Origin: CAYPEZ01 sp964622275
GTDB taxonomy: Bacteria > Patescibacteriota > Minisyncoccia > Phycocordibacterales > UBA6899
Assembly (NCBI GenBank): GCA_964622275.1
Contig: CAZUMX010000007.1
Coordinates: forward strand, 1 to 31,674
Length of the DNA: 31,674 bases
Reading direction: 5' to 3'
Part shown: in pieces, positions 7,975 to 15,719 of the stretch
Numbering within the stretch: the stretch's first letter is position 1
How the letters are laid out: every line of letters starts with the position of its first letter
Program-made: the position numbers and the translations under genes
The notes under the pieces: generated by a model
Database searches by the model: none
The model's input: the letters and a program-made list of their open reading frames with translations, nothing else
Told to the model about the DNA's origin: nothing

Positions 7975-8871
7975 TTACTGGTGCTCACTTTGAATCCGCC
8001 CTCCGAGCGTCCGCAGTTCTTCAAGTGCTACTGCTCCCTGCTTATCCTTTGGCACAATAGCATCAGATCCCTTCCCTGGTGGATTGCCGTGCCACTCAGG
8101 CCTACGCTCGGTGAACTCTACCCCTTTTCCTGGAATCGTGTGCGCAATGATCATCGATGGTTTGGAGAAAAATGCTTTCGCATCCTGAATCGCATTATTG
8201 ATCGCTTCGATATTGTGTCCATCGATCTCCTGTACATGCCAACCAAAAGACTCCCACTTCTCGCGCAGCGGCTCAAGCGGCATCACATCTTCAGTGAACC
8301 CATCGATCTGGATATTATTGCGGTCAATGATCGCAACGAGATTGTGAAGCTTCTCTTTCCCTGCGAGCATTGCTGCTTCCCATACCTGGCCTTCGTTAGT
8401 CTCGCCATCACCCATAAGACAGTAGAAAAAGCGATTGGATGCTTTCCCACGGTCGATACGGTCGGCGAGTGCCATGCCCACAGCTTGTGAGAGCCCGGAC
8501 CCGAGAGGCCCGGACGATGTCTCTATTCCTGGAAGCCATTCACGATGTGGATGCCCTTGGAGTCTTGAGCCGAATTTTCGGAGCGTTTTACACTCTTCAA
8601 CTGGAAAGTATCCAGTATGCGCCATTGATGCATAGAGGACAGGGGCAATGTGACCATTGGAAAGCACAAGGCGATCTCGATCTGGCCATTCTGGGTTCTT
8701 AGGATCGTGTTTGAGAGCATGAAAATAGAGCGTCGCGAACACATCAGCCATCCCGAGTGGTCCTGCTGTGTGCCCAGAACCAGCAGCAAGAAGCATCTCG
8801 ATAATCGTCTGGCGAATCTTGTTCGCAGCGATCTCAATCTCTTTTATCTTTGCGTCATGAAGGTGCTCCAT
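7975..8871 (-). CDS. Transketolase, N-terminal subunit (thiamine diphosphate-binding)
   Basis: This 298-residue protein is the first half of a split transketolase. It has GSGHTAGPLG with His34, the SNGHIAP segment with His73, the GHPHR segment with His107, and the ThDP/metal motif GDGETNEG (154-161) with Asn185 completing it. Split transketolases with subunits of about 300 and 320 residues are common in archaea, Firmicutes and Patescibacteria. The ATG is 15 bases after the rpe stop, behind a weak AAGTGAG motif. It is fourth in the operon gap-rpiB-rpe-tktN-tktC. Confidence 0.92.
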   Translation of the reverse strand: MEHLHDAKIKEIEIAANKIRQTIIEMLLAAGSGHTAGPLGMADVFATLYFHALKHDPKNPEWPDRDRLVLSNGHIAPVLYASMAHTGYFPVEECKTLRKFGSRLQGHPHREWLPGIETSSGPLGSGLSQAVGMALADRIDRGKASNRFFYCLMGDGETNEGQVWEAAMLAGKEKLHNLVAIIDRNNIQIDGFTEDVMPLEPLREKWESFGWHVQEIDGHNIEAINNAIQDAKAFFSKPSMIIAHTIPGKGVEFTERRPEWHGNPPGKGSDAIVPKDKQGAVALEELRTLGGRIQSEHQ

Positions 8872-8886
8872 TACTCACTTATTCTA

Positions 8887-9597
8887 CTAGGCATTCTGAA
8901 GTGCAGCAATCGCAGCGTCCACATCACTTGCCCCAAAAATCGCTGACCCTGCGACAAGTCGTGTCGCCCCTGCGCCCACAAGATCATGTGCGGTCTTGAG
9001 ACTCACACCCCCATCTACACTGATAGGCATATCAGGAAACTTCAGGCGAAGCGCATGAATATGCCTGAGGACACCTTCATCAAATGGCTGGCCCTGATAT
9101 CCAATCTTCGCAATGCCCATGCACTGCACGAAATCAATCTTCGACATATACGGAAGGATACTCTCGAGTGACGTATCTGGATTAATCGCGAGTCCGAGCT
9201 CAATAACTTTTGTGGTACCAATAGATCGTGCTTCGGGACGAAAAATATCATGGCCAAAAAACATATCGATGTTCTTTACTGCCTCAATGTGAAATATGAG
9301 TCTCGAGGCTCCAAGAGGAAGCCATTCATCGATATGCTTCTCCGGCTCAGAAATCATGAGATCGATCTCATAATCGAGATCTTCCCACTCTGGGAGACCT
9401 TCGTCTTGTACTGAGAGTGCTTTGAAGTGCGTCTCGCCTTCGACTCCCCCATCTGTGTACGGCCAGCTACGAGATGCCACAAAGACACCGTCCATAATAT
9501 CAATCTGTGCGAGCCCAACAATGCCTGATACTTTCTCTGCTTTTTCTTTTAAGTCATCAAAGGACACAGGCATGATGGCAGGGATAATTTCTCTCAT
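8887..9597 (-). CDS. rpe: Ribulose-phosphate 3-epimerase family protein, divergent
   Basis: The 236-residue TIM-barrel protein matches Rpe in order of motifs: IDIMDGVFV (32-40), the DLMIS.PE strand (79-86), GxxGQPFDEGVL (166-177) and VDGGV (194-198). Rpe interconverts ribulose 5-phosphate and xylulose 5-phosphate using a divalent metal. Canonical metal ligands are His, Asp, His, Asp. Here the first His is Gln31 and the second is Asp79, while Asp33 and Asp195 remain. An insertion around residues 43-75 (SWPYTDGG...) enlarges the active-site side. Its start overlaps the rpiB stop as ATGA, indicating translational coupling. The pathway role is strongly supported by context, but catalytic details may differ from the textbook enzyme. 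Confidence 0.85.
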   Translation of the reverse strand: MREIIPAIMPVSFDDLKEKAEKVSGIVGLAQIDIMDGVFVASRSWPYTDGGVEGETHFKALSVQDEGLPEWEDLDYEIDLMISEPEKHIDEWLPLGASRLIFHIEAVKNIDMFFGHDIFRPEARSIGTTKVIELGLAINPDTSLESILPYMSKIDFVQCMGIAKIGYQGQPFDEGVLRHIHALRLKFPDMPISVDGGVSLKTAHDLVGAGATRLVAGSAIFGASDVDAAIAALQNA

Positions 9598-10034
9598 AGA
9601 TCAATTTTTTTAATACGACGATCATGTCTCTCATCTTCAGTAAAAGGTGTCGTAAGCCACAGATCAATGACGTGTTTTGCATCATCACCGGAAAGGAACC
9701 GAGCCCCAAGTGAGAGTATGTTTGCATTATTGTGTTCTCGTGAAAGCTTAATGATATCTGGGGAGCCCCCATAATAGACCGTTGCTCGGACACCACGGAT
9801 ACGGTTTGCGGCCATAGCCTCTCCTTGTCCGGATCCACCAAAGATAATTCCCCGATCAACTTCCCCACTGGCAACTTTTTCCGCCGCTGGTCGAATAAAA
9901 TCAGGATAATCATCTCCACTTTGGAGGTCATAAGCACCGACATCAATAATTTCGTGACCCGCCCGCTCAAGATACGTCTTGATCTCCTCTTTCATCAAGA
10001 ATCCCGCATGATCTGTTCCGAGTGCAATACGCAT
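9594..10034 (-). CDS. rpiB: Ribose-5-phosphate isomerase B (Glu-type)
   Basis: The 146-residue protein is the usual length for RpiB/LacAB isomerases. It has TDHAG (7-11), the YPDF segment (43-46) and GGSGQGEAMAANR (66-78). RpiB interconverts ribose 5-phosphate and ribulose 5-phosphate. Where the E. coli enzyme uses a Cys as base, this one has Glu72 in GSGQGE, as in the mycobacterial type, which is known to use Glu. It begins five bases after the GAPDH stop and ends in an ATGA overlap with rpe. No Shine-Dalgarno motif is seen. Confidence 0.93.
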   Translation of the reverse strand: MRIALGTDHAGFLMKEEIKTYLERAGHEIIDVGAYDLQSGDDYPDFIRPAAEKVASGEVDRGIIFGGSGQGEAMAANRIRGVRATVYYGGSPDIIKLSREHNNANILSLGARFLSGDDAKHVIDLWLTTPFTEDERHDRRIKKIDL

Positions 10035-10039
10035 ACCGT

Positions 10040-11080
10040 CTATGCTGTTGCATGCTTCCCCACAAGAAGAACATGCTTAACTAATGTGTTCGTGTATCCC
10101 ATCTCATTATCGTACCATGCAAGGACTTTCACGAGATTTCCATCAACCACACGCGTCATATCGAGATCTGCGATAGATCCGAATGTCTGGCCAATAATAT
10201 CCGCAGAAACAAGCGGCTCATCCGTACAGGTATAAATTCCTTCCCACTTTGGATCTTTGGCAGCATCTCGGAGAATCTGATTCACTTCATCTCGTGAGGT
10301 ATTTCGTTTAGCAATAAACGTAATATCCGCAATAGACCCCGCAATCACCGGAACGCGAATAGAAATTCCGTCAAATTTCCCCGCAAGGTCAGGAATGGCT
10401 TCTGTCACAGCAATCGCTGCACCTGTTGATGCTGGGATCATGCTTTGAGCTGCTGCTCTCCCTCCACGAAAATCTTTTCCACCCGGACCGTCTACGATTT
10501 TTTGTGTTCCAGTATATGCGTGTGTGGTATTGAGAAGCGCTTTTTCAATACCGATCTTCTCATGAAGTATCGCCATAACCGGAGATGCTGCGTTTGTTGT
10601 ACATGACGCATTCGAAGAAATCTGTGCGGCCTCAAGTCTATCTTCATTGAGTCCCATGAGGGCCGTCACTCCCGTTACACCTTCAACGGCTTGTCCCTTC
10701 ACAGGAGCAGTGATCACCACACGCTTTGCTCCAGCATCAAGATGTACCTTCGCTTTATCATATGCTGTAAATAATCCAGTAGATTCAACAACCACATCAA
10801 TATTCATGTCGCGCCACGGGAGTTTTGTTGCATCTTTTTCCTGCACGAGCGTAGTACGCTCACCATCAACAATAAATGTTGTTTTCCCGTCAACAAGCTC
10901 TGTTTTTACATCAAAATCCGCGCGCCCATATGCTGTATCGTATTTGAGGAGATACACCATGTTTTCTGGATCACCAAGATCATTAACCGCAACAATATTA
11001 AGCTCAGGATGCTTTCGAGCCAACTTAAAGAATGCTCTTCCAATACGACCAAAACCATTAATTGCAACGCGAATAGCCAT
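10040..11080 (-). CDS. gap: Glyceraldehyde-3-phosphate dehydrogenase (type I)
   Basis: The 346-residue protein oxidises and phosphorylates glyceraldehyde 3-phosphate with NAD+ in lower glycolysis. GFGRIGR (9-15) binds the dinucleotide. Asp34 in VNDLGD suggests NAD rather than NADP preference. The nucleophile is Cys160 in SNASCTTN. The C-terminal half has the expected phosphate-binding ASTGAA and 'WYDNEMGY' segments. It is the first gene of the five-gene sugar-phosphate operon. Unlike other unit starts here, its ATG is not placed directly after a -10 box. Confidence 0.97.
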   Translation of the reverse strand: MAIRVAINGFGRIGRAFFKLARKHPELNIVAVNDLGDPENMVYLLKYDTAYGRADFDVKTELVDGKTTFIVDGERTTLVQEKDATKLPWRDMNIDVVVESTGLFTAYDKAKVHLDAGAKRVVITAPVKGQAVEGVTGVTALMGLNEDRLEAAQISSNASCTTNAASPVMAILHEKIGIEKALLNTTHAYTGTQKIVDGPGGKDFRGGRAAAQSMIPASTGAAIAVTEAIPDLAGKFDGISIRVPVIAGSIADITFIAKRNTSRDEVNQILRDAAKDPKWEGIYTCTDEPLVSADIIGQTFGSIADLDMTRVVDGNLVKVLAWYDNEMGYTNTLVKHVLLVGKHATA

Positions 11081-11109
11081 GTAATTACAGGATTATGATT
11101 AGATACATG

Positions 11110-11130
11110 AAGTATACTCTAGATATACTT
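11110..11130 (-). promoter_or_regulatory. Inverted repeat with -10-like arm upstream of gap
   Basis: Perfect 7-base arms AAGTATA / TATACTT flank a 7-base centre (CTCTAGA). The minus strand arm provides TATACT (11116-11111), the best -10 for gap, giving a leader of about 23 bases. No good -35 is seen (GGGAGG at the right spacing). The repeat may be an operator overlapping the promoter. Equally, it may reflect two -10 boxes facing each other. Confidence 0.4.
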
Positions 11131-11152
11131 TTCCCTCCCGTGGATAGCCTCA

Positions 11153-14059
11153 TTAGTACGACGAGAGAGCAAAGAGATCTTCTTTGAGGACGCCCTTACG
11201 CAGTTCCATGGATGGTGTTTCCAAGACCTTACGATATGTCGCATCTGGTTGTTTTTCTTCAACGGTGATTGTATACGACCCAGGAGGGACAAGAACATAG
11301 AATCTGCCTAATTCATCTGCAACAACCTTTTTGACCATTGTCTGAGTCCCAGCAAGAAACACCTTGATGAGAGCAAACGGAATTGGTTTTCCTTCTTTCG
11401 ACAACACGCGAGCAATCTTATGTCTGCGCTTCCAAGTAATCTGAACAACAAAAATGATGCCGTAGACGATCGACATGACAATATTGAGTGTTGTTGGCTC
11501 AAGATACGCCGCAAAAAGTGAGAATAAGAATCCGACGAAAAAGAGGGTGTTAAACACAAGAAGACGGATACGTTCCCTGCGTGAATACACTTTAAATACC
11601 TGGTCCTTATTTTTTGCAAACTCATTCCAATCGAACTCGATGGGATCGAGTGGAATATTGTATCGAGCAACATCTCCTTCGTTGACACCAAATGATTCTC
11701 CAAAATAGAGATTATCATAAAACTCATCTCGGCTTTTCCCTTGAAGTTCTTTTGAAGGAAACCGATAGTGTGTTTTATTAGCAACAATAACATATTCTCC
11801 TGGCTTCAAAATAAAACCATATCTTCCATCAAGATCTGTAATCGCTTCTCCTGTTGAGCGTTTTGTAGACTGATCCTGCGCAATCACATATGCGGGATCA
11901 AGGGGACGCTTGGTAACAGAATCATATACCACCCCCCACGGCTCACGTCGTTTTTTTCTAAAGATACCAGTAACTAAACCTATAAGCTTCAGGAAAAACA
12001 TATAGAGATCGTAAAATGATCTAATGTTTGTCGTCACAAGAACGAGTTCCGATGCTCCCACCGCAACACCGACTGGAGTCACAACGGGAGCAATATTTTT
12101 AATCGGCTCGCTTACTTGCTCGATCACTTGATCGACTTGCTCCAGAGCTGTAGGGGCTTCGGGATTTTTATAACTGACATCAAGCACACCGCTAACAATT
12201 CGTGCGGATCTACTTCCAACATCTAGCACCGATACAGTGAGTGGAAACTTTCCTTTTGCCAACAGCGCTCCAACAGAAGCATCGTAGGCGGTCCCTTCGG
12301 GGTTCAGAGAGAGAAGGAATGAGAAATCTCCTCCTTTAGGATGTCGAAGGGTTACTGCAATTGTCGTCAGAGTCTCAGGAATCTTCTCTCTTGGAACTGA
12401 AATCACAAAATTATCTTCCCCATTAATTTTTGCAACATTGCGAATTACAGGGACCCGCACGTTTCCATTTTGTGTAATCACAAAAACCTCAAAGTCATCA
12501 AAAGAAAGACCACGCAACTCTGAAGGCAGCTCTCCCATGGGGGGGAAGAGGTCAAATGGCGTTGTAGGAGGTTCTTCTGACGGTGGTGTCGTTGTCCCCT
12601 CTCCTCCTGGAGGTGGTGGGGGTGGCGTTGTTCCCCCTCCGCCTGGTGGTGGAGGTGGTGGTGGAGGTGGTTCTCCTCCTGGAGGAGGCGGTGGGGGGGG
12701 TGGAGTGACTCCCGAGGGAACAGTTCCCGAAACAATGGCACCAGAAGAATAATTTGAAGATATATCTCGTGCAAATACCGCATAGTAATATGTTGTAGAT
12801 GTTGCGACCCCAGTATCAACAACACTTGTTCCTGCTCCATCATAAATAAGCGTTCCGTCGTTTGGATCAACTGGATACCCACTCACCTTTCGAAGCACAC
12901 GGACAGCCGCAAAGTCTGGATCAGAAGGATTAACCCAAGAAAGTGCAATCTGGATGAGGCTCGGTGCGGCGATCAGATTTGAAACATTTGAGGGAGGCGT
13001 TGTGTCTGGGAGGCTTAAGGTAGTGAAAGACCCCGTACTTGTCGCAGTGTTACCAGAAGGATCCCGAGCGACAATACGATAGTAATAGACGGTTGAGGGA
13101 GAAAGTGCCGAAAACGTATTTGAGTGAACGTTAGTATAACCGCCCTCAACAAGAGTCCCATCATTATAATCTGTTGTTGTCCCCCACCGAAGAGTGCCTA
13201 AGGCAGATTCATTTGTAGTCCAAGATACTTGTGCGGTCGAAGTTGATGGTGTAAGAACAATTCCTGAAATAATTGGAGAAGTCCCATCTTGTGTGGTGAA
13301 TCTCCATGTTCCATTTCCACTAAAACCCGCAAAAGGGTTTGACGATTGGTCATCAAACGTTGAAGCATCGACTTCGACATAGTACTGTGTTGCCTCGCTG
13401 AATATAACTGATGGTTGAATAATCGCTGAGGACCCAGCAATTGTTATTTGAATAGACCCTACTGAGATGGTCTCAAGCACAGTATCATCTGATACTTTTC
13501 GGATTCTTATATTTCCTGAAAGTTTTCTGATCGGCTCACTAAAGGTAATGATGAGTTGTGTTGAGGTAGAGACACCGGTCGCATTATGTGCCGGGGAAAA
13601 CGATGAGACACTCGGAGGAGTGGTGTCTCCGCCACCGCCACCGCCACCGGATGACGCTGTTGTGGTTGCGTAGGTTGTTGAAGATTGTCCAGAATAGTTC
13701 GGGATTGAATCATACGCTTCAACAGTATATGAGTACTGGGTTGATGCTGAAAGACCTGTATCGCTATAGGTAATGCCTGATGTCGAAGCAATAAGGGTTC
13801 CATCTCTTCGAATGCGGTACCCTGCCACAGCAACATTGTCTGTTGACGCAGACCATGAAAGATTAATTTGCGAACTCGACATCGCTGTTGCGGATAGCCC
13901 GAGAGGAATGCTTGGCGCTACTGAATCACTGACAACTGTGACCCCAATAGGCGTATTTCCGCCTGCAGCAGTCAGGAGGTGTGCAGGGATGAGTATCGCA
14001 CACACTCCAATCATCCATAGGAGCCCTCGAGAGAATGTGGTAGTAAAAACAGAATTCAT
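11153..14059 (-). CDS. Large FN3/Ig-like surface protein with Pro/Gly linker, three TM segments and carboxypeptidase-regulatory-like domains
   Basis: The start at 14059 gives 968 residues and a clean signal peptide (1-32). It lies seven bases after the upstream stop; a longer reading from 14077 overlaps that gene. Order: FN3 (45-135), Gly7 linker, SbsA-type Ig-like (145-258), FN3 (262-348), FN3-like (353-448), Pro/Gly linker (452-500), beta domain (505-632), TM (about 680-700), a carboxypeptidase-regulatory-like domain (708-775), a TM hairpin (834-852 and 858-876), and a second such domain (884-945). Basic clusters (RKKRRE, KRRHK) follow TM1 and TM3, which by the positive-inside rule puts both last beta domains in the cytoplasm. 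Last gene of the envelope operon. Probably an adhesin or envelope scaffold. Function unknown. Confidence 0.8.
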   Translation of the reverse strand: MNSVFTTTFSRGLLWMIGVCAILIPAHLLTAAGGNTPIGVTVVSDSVAPSIPLGLSATAMSSSQINLSWSASTDNVAVAGYRIRRDGTLIASTSGITYSDTGLSASTQYSYTVEAYDSIPNYSGQSSTTYATTTASSGGGGGGGDTTPPSVSSFSPAHNATGVSTSTQLIITFSEPIRKLSGNIRIRKVSDDTVLETISVGSIQITIAGSSAIIQPSVIFSEATQYYVEVDASTFDDQSSNPFAGFSGNGTWRFTTQDGTSPIISGIVLTPSTSTAQVSWTTNESALGTLRWGTTTDYNDGTLVEGGYTNVHSNTFSALSPSTVYYYRIVARDPSGNTATSTGSFTTLSLPDTTPPSNVSNLIAAPSLIQIALSWVNPSDPDFAAVRVLRKVSGYPVDPNDGTLIYDGAGTSVVDTGVATSTTYYYAVFARDISSNYSSGAIVSGTVPSGVTPPPPPPPPGGEPPPPPPPPPGGGGTTPPPPPPGGEGTTTPPSEEPPTTPFDLFPPMGELPSELRGLSFDDFEVFVITQNGNVRVPVIRNVAKINGEDNFVISVPREKIPETLTTIAVTLRHPKGGDFSFLLSLNPEGTAYDASVGALLAKGKFPLTVSVLDVGSRSARIVSGVLDVSYKNPEAPTALEQVDQVIEQVSEPIKNIAPVVTPVGVAVGASELVLVTTNIRSFYDLYMFFLKLIGLVTGIFRKKRREPWGVVYDSVTKRPLDPAYVIAQDQSTKRSTGEAITDLDGRYGFILKPGEYVIVANKTHYRFPSKELQGKSRDEFYDNLYFGESFGVNEGDVARYNIPLDPIEFDWNEFAKNKDQVFKVYSRRERIRLLVFNTLFFVGFLFSLFAAYLEPTTLNIVMSIVYGIIFVVQITWKRRHKIARVLSKEGKPIPFALIKVFLAGTQTMVKKVVADELGRFYVLVPPGSYTITVEEKQPDATYRKVLETPSMELRKGVLKEDLFALSSY
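12572..12703 (-). repeat. Low-complexity Pro/Gly-coding tract
   Basis: About 44 codons encode runs of Pro broken by GGE and GGGG, a rigid stalk-like linker. On the plus strand this appears as a G-rich series of ggtggt/ggaggt units. It is prone to length change and assembly error. Confidence 0.8.
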
Positions 14060-14066
14060 ACGTGAT

Positions 14067-14804
14067 CTATCGAGCAAGGACAGTCACTGTTGCGGTCGCT
14101 GTATAGGACCCCGTAGGTTGAACATGCGACGCACCATTTTCTGCTCGAAATTTAATCACTGTTCCGGTTCCTAAGGGATGGTTTGCAACATTGGATTGTG
14201 CGATAAGGCGGTCTGTTGTTGTGAGTGCATCCCAACACCGATCACTCGTATCTCCACTTCCCGTATTGCATGTCGCTCCATCATCACGATATCGAGAGAC
14301 AATGTGTGCGCCTTCTGGGGTAAATCCAAACTCAGACGTATTTGCAAGTATCGAAAAAGCAAAATCAGGGTTTGCTCCACTCGGAGTATAATTAAGAAAG
14401 TTGTTTGCTCCTGAAGAGAGTGCGGGTGATCCTGCTGCCTTAATAGACATCACATACCCCCCTGGATTATCTGTTATGACAGTCCAAGTTCCTTGCCCCG
14501 TTGCTGCTCCACCCGTATCGGGAATATTTGGAGAAAGCGTAATCGATCCTGGAACAGCGAGTGACAGTGACGAAAGAAGCATTTGCTGGTACCCAGCATT
14601 CATGCTGTAAATAGAAGAAGCCCCAACACCAGACCCCGCCTCCCCTGTTGTATCTTCAAGGCGATAACCACTTGAGGTCGAGAGTGTTCCAGCAGTATTA
14701 ATACTATCAGCCTCAAGACGATAATTTGTACTCGTCGCCACAGCATGTGATAGGAGAGGCAGCGACAAGAGCACAATAATCATTGTAAGCGTCTTATTAT
14801 TCAT
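14067..14804 (-). CDS. Secreted beta-rich protein with 'YRLE / GYQQM' signature
   Basis: Starting at 14804 gives 245 residues with a signal peptide (1-22). That ATG overlaps the upstream TGA as ATGA; a longer reading would intrude into the upstream gene. Residues 27-75 hold two related units, NYRLEADS.N and GYRLEDTTGE, and end in AGYQQM, a pattern I associate with exported Patescibacteria proteins. Residues 85-245 form a beta sandwich with TWTV (106-109) and a probable disulfide Cys179-Cys190. There is no membrane anchor or sorting motif, so it would be held by partners. The adjacent DUF916-like protein raises a parallel with WxL/WxIP surface pairs of Firmicutes, but no true WxL motif exists. 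Function unknown. Confidence 0.75.
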   Translation of the reverse strand: MNNKTLTMIIVLLSLPLLSHAVATSTNYRLEADSINTAGTLSTSSGYRLEDTTGEAGSGVGASSIYSMNAGYQQMLLSSLSLAVPGSITLSPNIPDTGGAATGQGTWTVITDNPGGYVMSIKAAGSPALSSGANNFLNYTPSGANPDFAFSILANTSEFGFTPEGAHIVSRYRDDGATCNTGSGDTSDRCWDALTTTDRLIAQSNVANHPLGTGTVIKFRAENGASHVQPTGSYTATATVTVLAR

Positions 14805-15712
14805 ACATGGATTGTTTTCCCGCGGCGAATGAGTGCATACAAGAAGACACAGCACATCGCCAACAAAAGACCAATTGTTCGGAGAGAAGGAAAAATAAAG
14901 ACATGGAGCACTCTTGTGTCTGTGTGATCATCATACCCGGCGTGGAGGGTTAAAGTAACTGACTGATATCCATACGAGAGAGATTCTCCTACTTCAAGAT
15001 TCCGGCTGCGCGTACTTTTTGGGAGCACATACCACGGATCAATGGGAATATTCCGTTCTTCCCTCCAGAGAGGTTTGATTTGAATCTCTCCATATGGGTT
15101 CAGATGAACAGTCCCTGAATTTTCAAACAGTAGCGTCGCGGAAGCACGTGGTTCTGGTTTTCCAAACACAAAGCGTCCTCCTTCAAAAGAAAAATCTTTT
15201 ACCCCCCCGCTCTCATCAAGAGTCCCGGCAACACGAAGGAATAGCAATACACCGAGTCGGGAGTCGGGCAAAACATTTCCATCGGTCTTTTGCCGCACAG
15301 GAGTAAAAATAACACTTCCATAGAGTCCTCCAGGGGACACATCAGATGGAATATCCACTGAAATAGGGATTCTTTTTTCTCCACCTACAGGAATGGAAAC
15401 ACTTTTGGGACCTCGCAAAAGATCTCGCAGTGGATATGGACCTCTTTTTGTTCCCAAAAGAGTAACAGCATCATCTGGGTTTTCACTCCCAGCAATATCC
15501 TCAAATGAAACAGAGAACGTCGCCGAGGTGCCGAGGTGATTCTCAACAGTAATATATGTCTCTATCGTCTCTCCTGGATTACCAACCAGCTCCACCTTTG
15601 CGGGCCTTACAGTAAAACTCCCTGATTGTGCTGATGCCACGAAAGGTCCTCCCCACACAAAGAATCCCGTGGACAGTACAGCGATTGTTGTAAATAGTCG
15701 ATAAGTGGTCAT
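14801..15712 (-). CDS. DUF916-like membrane-anchored extracellular protein
   Basis: The start at 15712 gives 303 residues beginning with a signal peptide (about 1-28, ending FVASAQS). It lies seven bases after the upstream stop; a longer reading would overlap that gene by 190 bases. Residues 30-130 read SFTVRPAKVE...PGETIETYITVEN and later PVGGEKRIPISVDIPSDVSPGG, which resembles the DUF916 domain of WxL-interacting proteins. A second beta domain follows (about 165-265). One TM helix (about 275-295) and a basic tail (RRGK) end the protein, as in cell-surface proteins anchored in the membrane. DUF916 assignment is by pattern and should be treated as probable. Confidence 0.75.
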   Translation of the reverse strand: MTTYRLFTTIAVLSTGFFVWGGPFVASAQSGSFTVRPAKVELVGNPGETIETYITVENHLGTSATFSVSFEDIAGSENPDDAVTLLGTKRGPYPLRDLLRGPKSVSIPVGGEKRIPISVDIPSDVSPGGLYGSVIFTPVRQKTDGNVLPDSRLGVLLFLRVAGTLDESGGVKDFSFEGGRFVFGKPEPRASATLLFENSGTVHLNPYGEIQIKPLWREERNIPIDPWYVLPKSTRSRNLEVGESLSYGYQSVTLTLHAGYDDHTDTRVLHVFIFPSLRTIGLLLAMCCVFLYALIRRGKTIHV

Positions 15713-15719
15713 ATGATAG

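Noticed and set aside
12438..12752. Plus-strand ORF rich in Gly across the Pro/Gly tract
   Set aside because: It is the antisense of the Pro/Gly linker of the FN3 protein; length comes from low-complexity codons and there is no start signal.
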